This document shows positions 59,926-64,000 of a stretch of DNA of 64,000 nt, in pieces. Location of the stretch: assembly GCF_024199845.1 (NCBI RefSeq), contig NZ_JANADO010000001.1:4588001-4652000 (forward strand), written 5' to 3'. Under the pieces are notes generated by a model. That model had not been told where the DNA came from and made no database searches. It was given only the letters and a program-made list of their open reading frames with translations. Both the position numbers and the translations under genes were made by a program. The DNA is from Bradyrhizobium sp. CCGB12 (GTDB taxonomy: Bacteria > Pseudomonadota > Alphaproteobacteria > Rhizobiales > Xanthobacteraceae). Position 1 is the first letter of the stretch; each line of letters starts with the position of its first letter.

Positions 59926-61074
59926 TTGACCCCCGAGCTGCACCAGAAACTGACCGCGTGGCGCCAGCACCTGCACGCGCATCCTGAATTGTCGCTCCAG
60001 GAAAAAGCCACCGCGGCCTTCGTGCAGGACAGGCTCACCGAGCTCGGCATTCCCTTCGTGGCGGATTTCGGCGGGCACGGCATCGTCGCAACATTGACGC
60101 GCGGGCATGCGCGGAGCCGGGTCGGCCTGCGCGCCGACATGGATGCGCTGCCGATCAGCGAGGACACCGGCCTGCGCTACGCTTCGACAACACCAGGCGT
60201 GATGCATGCCTGCGGCCATGACGGACACACCGCCTCACTGCTGGGCGCAGCAGCCCTGCTCTCCGCCGACACCGATTGGAGCGGCACGGTCGATTTCATC
60301 TTCCAGCCGGCCGAGGAAGGTTTTGGTGGCTCGCGCGCGATGGTCGGGGCCGGGCTGTTCGATCGTTTTCCAATGGAGCGGGTGTTCGGTTTCCACAACT
60401 GGCCGGGCCTTGCCGCCGGCACCATCGCGGTGCATGACGGCGTCGTCATGGCCTCCGGCGGGCGCATCACCATCACCATCGACGGTCATGCCGGACACGC
60501 CGGCATGCCGCATCTGACGCGCGATCCGGTGATGGCGGCCGGCCATTTAATCGTGGCACTGCAATCGATCACCTCGCGCTGTGTCGATCCGCTCGACACT
60601 GCCGTGCTGTCGCTGTGCACGATCGAAGGCGGCACCGCGCCGAACCAGATCGCCGGACGCGTCGTGATCCGCGGCACGCTGCGATACCATCGCGACGCGG
60701 TCAAAGGCACCATCCTCGACGGGATCGAGCGTACATGCGCGGGGATTGCGACGAGCTTTGGCCTCAAGGTCACGCCCGAGATCGTCATGGGTGTGGGTGT
60801 AGTGGTCAACACGCCGGCGGAAGCGGCCCTCGCCCGCATCGCCGCGGAAAAGGTGCAGGCTCCGGTGCGGCGCGACCTTGCGCCGAGCATGGCCGGCGAG
60901 GATTTTGCTTTCTATCTGCAGCAGCGGCCGGGCGCCTTCGTCTGGATCGGCAACGGGCCCTTGCGCGACGGCGCGGAGCTGCACGGCCCGCGCTATGATT
61001 TCAACGATGCGATCCTCCCAGTGGCCTCGGGCTGGATGGCCGAGGTCGCCAAGACGGCGCTGGCGTCGAACTAG
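59926..61074 (+). CDS. M20-family amidohydrolase (hippurate hydrolase/IAA-amino acid hydrolase type)
   Basis: A 382-aa metal amidohydrolase that removes an acyl or amino acid from N-acylated compounds. Metal ligands: MHACGHDGHTASLLGAA (Cys and His), QPAEEGFGGSRAM (Glu), and GEDFAFYLQQRPGAFVWIG near the C terminus. The N terminus HQKLTAWRQHLHAHPELSLQEKATAAF is the family standard, and the dimerisation domain holds HAGHAGMPHLTRDPVM. The start is a TTG at 59926, the only one that leaves the conserved N terminus complete; the ribosome site is weak. Confidence 0.9.
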   Translation: MTPELHQKLTAWRQHLHAHPELSLQEKATAAFVQDRLTELGIPFVADFGGHGIVATLTRGHARSRVGLRADMDALPISEDTGLRYASTTPGVMHACGHDGHTASLLGAAALLSADTDWSGTVDFIFQPAEEGFGGSRAMVGAGLFDRFPMERVFGFHNWPGLAAGTIAVHDGVVMASGGRITITIDGHAGHAGMPHLTRDPVMAAGHLIVALQSITSRCVDPLDTAVLSLCTIEGGTAPNQIAGRVVIRGTLRYHRDAVKGTILDGIERTCAGIATSFGLKVTPEIVMGVGVVVNTPAEAALARIAAEKVQAPVRRDLAPSMAGEDFAFYLQQRPGAFVWIGNGPLRDGAELHGPRYDFNDAILPVASGWMAEVAKTALASN

Positions 61075-61084
61075 GCGCGCCTAT

Positions 61085-61294
61085 TCAGGAGATCTCGCGC
61101 GGCAGCTTCCAGCCCGGCCGCGGCTCGAACGCCTCGTCGATGCGCTCGACGTGATATCCGGCAGGCACAAGCCGGCCCTCATCCGCGACGGGAACGTCGG
61201 ACACCAATCCCTCGATCAAGGCGGCTTCCCACACCTCTTTCTCGGTGGGAAAGGGATCGCCGATCTGCTTGTTGCCTTCGAACAGCGCGTACAT
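61085..61294 (-). CDS. Small conserved hypothetical protein (69 aa)
   Basis: A 69-aa protein starting MYALFEGNKQIGDPFPTEKE and ending FEPRPGWKLPREIS. It is soluble, with no Cys and no known domain. GGACCGGAACCG precedes the ATG at 61294; the frame extends 25 codons more upstream without a site. The proline- and tryptophan-rich C terminus (HVERIDEAFEPRPGWKLP) looks conserved rather than random. It is convergent with the amidohydrolase gene and divergent from the DUF72 gene. Function unknown. Confidence 0.7.
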   Translation of the reverse strand: MYALFEGNKQIGDPFPTEKEVWEAALIEGLVSDVPVADEGRLVPAGYHVERIDEAFEPRPGWKLPREIS

Positions 61295-61386
61295 CGGTTC
61301 CGGTCCTGGGTTGATCAAGCTCACGAGCAACGTATCGGTCGCACGGACGTTCCTTCCGGCAAATGGCAACGGATGGCACGTGAAAC

Positions 61387-62109
61387 ATGGCGCGCATTTT
61401 GATCGGCACCTCCGGCTGGCACTACGATTCCTGGCGGGGGCCGTTCTTTCCCGAGGGCCTGCCGCTGAAAGAGCAGTTGCGCTACTACGCCGGACAGTTT
61501 GACACCACCGAGCTGAACGGCGTGTTCTATCGCACGCCGACGCCGGATGCAGTGAAGGGATGGCGTGAGCAGACCGGCCGCGGTTTCGTCTTCGCCTGGA
61601 AGGCGTCGAAATTCATCACGCATTGGAAGCGCCTGTCGGACAGTTCCGTCAACAGCCTCGAACTGCTGGAGGATCGCATCTCGCGACTCGGCGGCAAGCT
61701 AGGCCCGATCCTGTTCCAGCTGCCGCCGCAATTCGAGGCCAATGCGGACCGCCTCGCATCCTTCTTCAAACTGTTGTCGAGGAAACGACGTTACAGCTTC
61801 GAATTCCGTCATCCGAGCTGGTATCAGCCGCGCATCCTGCGCATGCTGGCCGACGAAAACATCTCGCTGTGTCTGTCCGACCATCACAATGCGCCGGCGC
61901 CATGGAAGCGCACGGCGGATTTCGTCTACGTGCGCGGACACGGGCCGAGCGGCCATTATCACGGGCACTATAGCAAGGTCACGCTCGCGCAATGGGCACG
62001 GCGCATCAAGTCCTGGAAGCGGCAGGGCTGTGACGTCTATGTCTATTTCGACAACGACCAGAAGAGCGCGGCGCCGGCCGATGCACAGACGCTGAAGCAA
62101 TTGCTGTAG
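61387..62109 (+). CDS. DUF72-family protein
   Basis: A 240-aa protein of the DUF72 (YecE-like) barrel family. The N terminus ARILIGTSGWHYDSWRGPFFPEGLP and FDTTELNGVFYRTP, plus GPILFQLPPQFEANADRL, AFEFRHPSW-type SFEFRHPSWY and DVYVYFDNDQKSAAPADAQTLKQLL, are diagnostic. The biochemical role is unknown; a TIM-barrel with an endonuclease-IV-like look has been proposed for relatives. It begins 93 bases from the divergent 69-aa gene. Confidence 0.9.
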   Translation: MARILIGTSGWHYDSWRGPFFPEGLPLKEQLRYYAGQFDTTELNGVFYRTPTPDAVKGWREQTGRGFVFAWKASKFITHWKRLSDSSVNSLELLEDRISRLGGKLGPILFQLPPQFEANADRLASFFKLLSRKRRYSFEFRHPSWYQPRILRMLADENISLCLSDHHNAPAPWKRTADFVYVRGHGPSGHYHGHYSKVTLAQWARRIKSWKRQGCDVYVYFDNDQKSAAPADAQTLKQLL

Positions 62110-62218
62110 CAAGACGACGCCGGCTCGCCGCAATCCACCGCTCCCTCGATACCACCGTCGACGAAGTGGAACAGACGCCGCCGACCGCGCACGTTCCGCC
62201 GGCCGCGCGCCCGTGCGC

Positions 62219-62247
62219 TTGACGGAAAGCGTTCTAAGGGCTCTAAT
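62219..62247 (+). promoter_or_regulatory. Sigma-70-type promoter of the symporter operon
   Basis: TTGACG (62219-62224), a 17-base spacer and TCTAAT (62242-62247, 5 of 6 to TATAAT). Transcription would start near 62254, leaving a 90-base leader to the ATG at 62344. Confidence 0.7.
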
Positions 62248-62263
62248 GGAATTTAACAACAAT

Positions 62264-62280
62264 TGTTCGCATTCCGAACA
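62264..62280. promoter_or_regulatory. Operator candidate TGTTCG-N5-CGAACA
   Basis: A perfect inverted repeat with 6-base arms and a 5-base spacer, at about +10 to +27 from the predicted start, where a bound repressor would block transcription. The regulator is not in the window. Confidence 0.55.
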
Positions 62281-62343
62281 TTGCTTTACCGGACAGAGCG
62301 GGCTCACAACACCGCGTCCGGGTCACCAGAGGAAACCTCAACG

Positions 62344-63780
62344 ATGCGAGCCATCCTCACGGGCGAGAGCACGCTTATCGTCACGATGATCGTCGCCTAC
62401 ATCGCATTCACGTCCTGGCTTACGCTCAAGCTGCGCAGCCGGACGAGCGAGCAGTTCATGACCGGCGCGCGCGCGATGCCGGCCGTCGTCGTCGGTGTGC
62501 TGATGATGTCCGAGTTCGTCGGCGCCAAGTCGACCGTCGGCACCGCGCAGGAGGCGTTTCAATCAGGCATGGCGGCCGGATGGGCCGTTCTCGGCGCCTC
62601 GATCGGCTTCCTGCTGTTCGGGTTCTTGATGGTGAAAAAGCTGTACAATTCCGGCGAATACACCATCTCGGCCGCGATCGCGCAGACATACGGCAAGTCG
62701 ACCATGCTCACGGTCTCCGTGATCATGATCTATGCGCTCTTGCTGGTGAACGTCGGCAATTACATCAGCGGCGCGGCCGCGATCGCCACCGCGCTGCATG
62801 TCAGCCTGCCGGTTGCGATGTGCATCATCGCCGTGGTCAGCACCTTCTACTACGTGTTCGGTGGATTGAAGGGTGTCGCCTGGGTGACGATCCTGCACAG
62901 CGCCATCAAGGTCGTGGGCATCGTCATCATCTTCGCGGTCGCGATGTCGCTGACCGGCGGCGTTGCGCCGATGCAGGCCAAGCTGCCCGCATACTACTTC
63001 TCCTGGGACGGCAAGATCGGTTTTGCGACCATCTTCGCCTGGACCTTCGGAACGGTGGGCGCGATCTTCTCGACCCAATTCATCGTCCAGGCGATCTCCT
63101 CGACGCCGAGCGCCGACGACGCCCGCAAGGCGACCTTCTACGCCGCCGCGTTCTGCCTGCCGCTCGGCTTCCTGCTCGCCCTGATCGGCGTCGCCGCGAA
63201 ACACCTCTATCCTGACATGAACAGCCTCTACGCGCTGCCGGTGTTCCTGGAGAAGATGCCGCCGCTCGCCTCCGCCTTCGTGACGACCTCGCTGGTCGCC
63301 TCGATCTTCGTCAGCGTGTGCACCGTCGCGCTCGCGATCGCCTCGCTCGTGGTGCGCGACTTTTACGTCCCCTACTGGAAGCCGACGCCGGAGCGGGAAT
63401 TGAAGATGACGCGCCTGTTCTCTGTGGCGATCGGCATCGCGCCGCTGGTCTTCGTCTTCTTCGTACCGGAGATCCTAAAGCTGTCGTTCTTCACGCGCGC
63501 GCTGCGCCTGTCGATCACCATCATAGCGATGATGGGATTCTATCTGCCGCTGTTCGCGAGCAATCGTGGCGCGACCGCGGGCCTGATCGGCGCCGCGCTT
63601 TCGACCACGGTCTGGTACATGCTCGGCAACCCCTTCGGCATCGACAACATGTATGTGGCCGCGGCGACACCGCTGATCGTGATGGCGATCGAGCGCCTCG
63701 TGCTTGGCCGCGCCGGCGCCGCGACCGCGACGCCGCAGGCGGTGCAACCGAACGGATTCGTTGAAAGGACCTCGACATGA
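62344..63780 (+). CDS. Sodium:solute symporter (SSS) family transporter
   Basis: A 478-aa membrane protein with about 13 helices, in the family of proline, pantothenate and sialic-acid sodium symporters. It starts LIVTMIVAYIAFTSWLTLKLRSRTSEQFMTGARAMPAVVVGVLMMSEFVGAKSTVGTAQEAFQSGMAAGW, matching helices 1-2 with the substrate and sodium region, and GGLKGVAWVTILHSAIKVVGI is the usual helix 5 area. AGAGGAAAC gives the start. Its stop overlaps the start of the sialidase-like gene (ATGA), so both are co-translated and are likely functionally linked. Confidence 0.9.
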   Translation: MRAILTGESTLIVTMIVAYIAFTSWLTLKLRSRTSEQFMTGARAMPAVVVGVLMMSEFVGAKSTVGTAQEAFQSGMAAGWAVLGASIGFLLFGFLMVKKLYNSGEYTISAAIAQTYGKSTMLTVSVIMIYALLLVNVGNYISGAAAIATALHVSLPVAMCIIAVVSTFYYVFGGLKGVAWVTILHSAIKVVGIVIIFAVAMSLTGGVAPMQAKLPAYYFSWDGKIGFATIFAWTFGTVGAIFSTQFIVQAISSTPSADDARKATFYAAAFCLPLGFLLALIGVAAKHLYPDMNSLYALPVFLEKMPPLASAFVTTSLVASIFVSVCTVALAIASLVVRDFYVPYWKPTPERELKMTRLFSVAIGIAPLVFVFFVPEILKLSFFTRALRLSITIIAMMGFYLPLFASNRGATAGLIGAALSTTVWYMLGNPFGIDNMYVAAATPLIVMAIERLVLGRAGAATATPQAVQPNGFVERTST

Positions 63781-64000
63781 TCATCGAGACCGAGATCGCG
63801 ATCAGCGACATCGAGATCGCGGCCGACGGCATCGTTCGCCCGGCCGCCGGCGATTCCGACCGGTTCGAGGCCTTCATTCCCTCGCCCTGCGTGCAGAATC
63901 ACGCCGCCAACCTGATGCCGCTCGCCAATGGCGATCTCGCCTGCGTCTGGTTCGGCGGCACGCAGGAGGGCATGTCGGACATCTCGGTTTATTTCTCACG
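63777..64000 (+). CDS. Sialidase-like (BNR-repeat) protein, 3' partial
   Basis: The first 74 codons of a gene cut by the window end. The start overlaps the symporter stop (ATGA), preceded by GAAAGGA. After a polar acidic N terminus the sequence reads FIPSPCVQNHAANLMPLANG, then DLACVWFGGTQEGMSDISVY. The HAANLMPLxNGDLxCVWFGGTxEGxSDIS pattern is the first blade of sialidase/neuraminidase-like propellers of the exo-alpha-sialidase-annotated family. No signal peptide is seen, so it is likely cytosolic. True sialidase activity cannot be judged from this fragment. Confidence 0.75.
   Translation, partial: MIIETEIAISDIEIAADGIVRPAAGDSDRFEAFIPSPCVQNHAANLMPLANGDLACVWFGGTQEGMSDISVYFS

Noticed and set aside
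1..64000. tRNA, rRNA, CRISPR arrays, riboswitches, integrases and insertion sequences
   Set aside because: No cloverleaf, repeat-spacer, transposase or integrase motif was seen on reading; a covariance-model scan would be needed to exclude small RNA genes fully.

Overview
The window looks like chromosomal DNA of a Bradyrhizobium-type alphaproteobacterium. This rests on high GC content with G/C-ending codons, intergenic inverted repeats of the kind scattered through Bradyrhizobium/Rhodopseudomonas genomes, two sites resembling the rhizobial Irr iron-control element, and many ABC, Tct/Bug and aromatic or amide catabolism genes. No rRNA, tRNA, CRISPR array, prophage or complete insertion sequence was seen. 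The first gene (S9 peptidase) is cut at its 5' end and the last (sialidase-like) at its 3' end.

Layout. 1-10 kb: S9 peptidase, isochorismatase-type hydrolase, a possible hotdog-type protein, a large indolepyruvate ferredoxin oxidoreductase-type fusion, a KstD-like flavoprotein and a signal-less HtrA-type protease. 10-18 kb: a GMC oxidoreductase with its small partner, a secreted nuclease, a candidate three-hairpin small RNA with a strong terminator, and a tightly overlapping cyoABCD quinol oxidase operon. 18-27.5 kb: an SDR/CMD/SDR operon, a sorbosone-dehydrogenase-like protein, urate hydroxylase PuuD, a VOC protein, a divergent L,D-transpeptidase and lytic transglycosylase, a broken DUF1236 gene and a Nudix hydrolase. 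27.5-36.4 kb: a catabolic/uptake locus (cupin, atypical SDR, ThDP enzyme) divergent from an IclR regulator, followed by a branched-chain-amino-acid-type ABC importer whose second permease and both ATPases are one fused protein. 36.4-42 kb: a Bug-family binding protein, an HGG-motif gene pair, several very small genes and a CYTH-CHAD protein.

42-56 kb is an iron-acquisition island. Two mirror-image cassettes (TonB siderophore receptor, PepSY membrane reductase, 63-64 aa membrane protein) flank an MdtAB-like RND efflux pump and a TetR regulator. Each receptor has an Irr-box-like palindrome upstream. A decayed third copy of the small membrane gene lies between the cassettes. 56-64 kb: an MFS transporter, two M20 peptidases, an enolase-superfamily enzyme, a DUF72 protein, and an SSS symporter translationally coupled to a sialidase-like gene behind a clear promoter and operator-like palindrome.

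How the genes work together. The IclR locus probably imports and degrades one small organic acid or amino-acid-like compound. The iron island combines ferrisiderophore uptake (receptor), reduction (PepSY) and possible export (RND) under Irr-type control. The final operon couples a sodium symporter to a glycan-directed or related beta-propeller enzyme. Four repeat families (A at 10.7, 20.1 and 36.4 kb; B at 13.7 and 59.7 kb; C at 7.2 kb; D at 58.5 kb) occupy most larger gene-free gaps.
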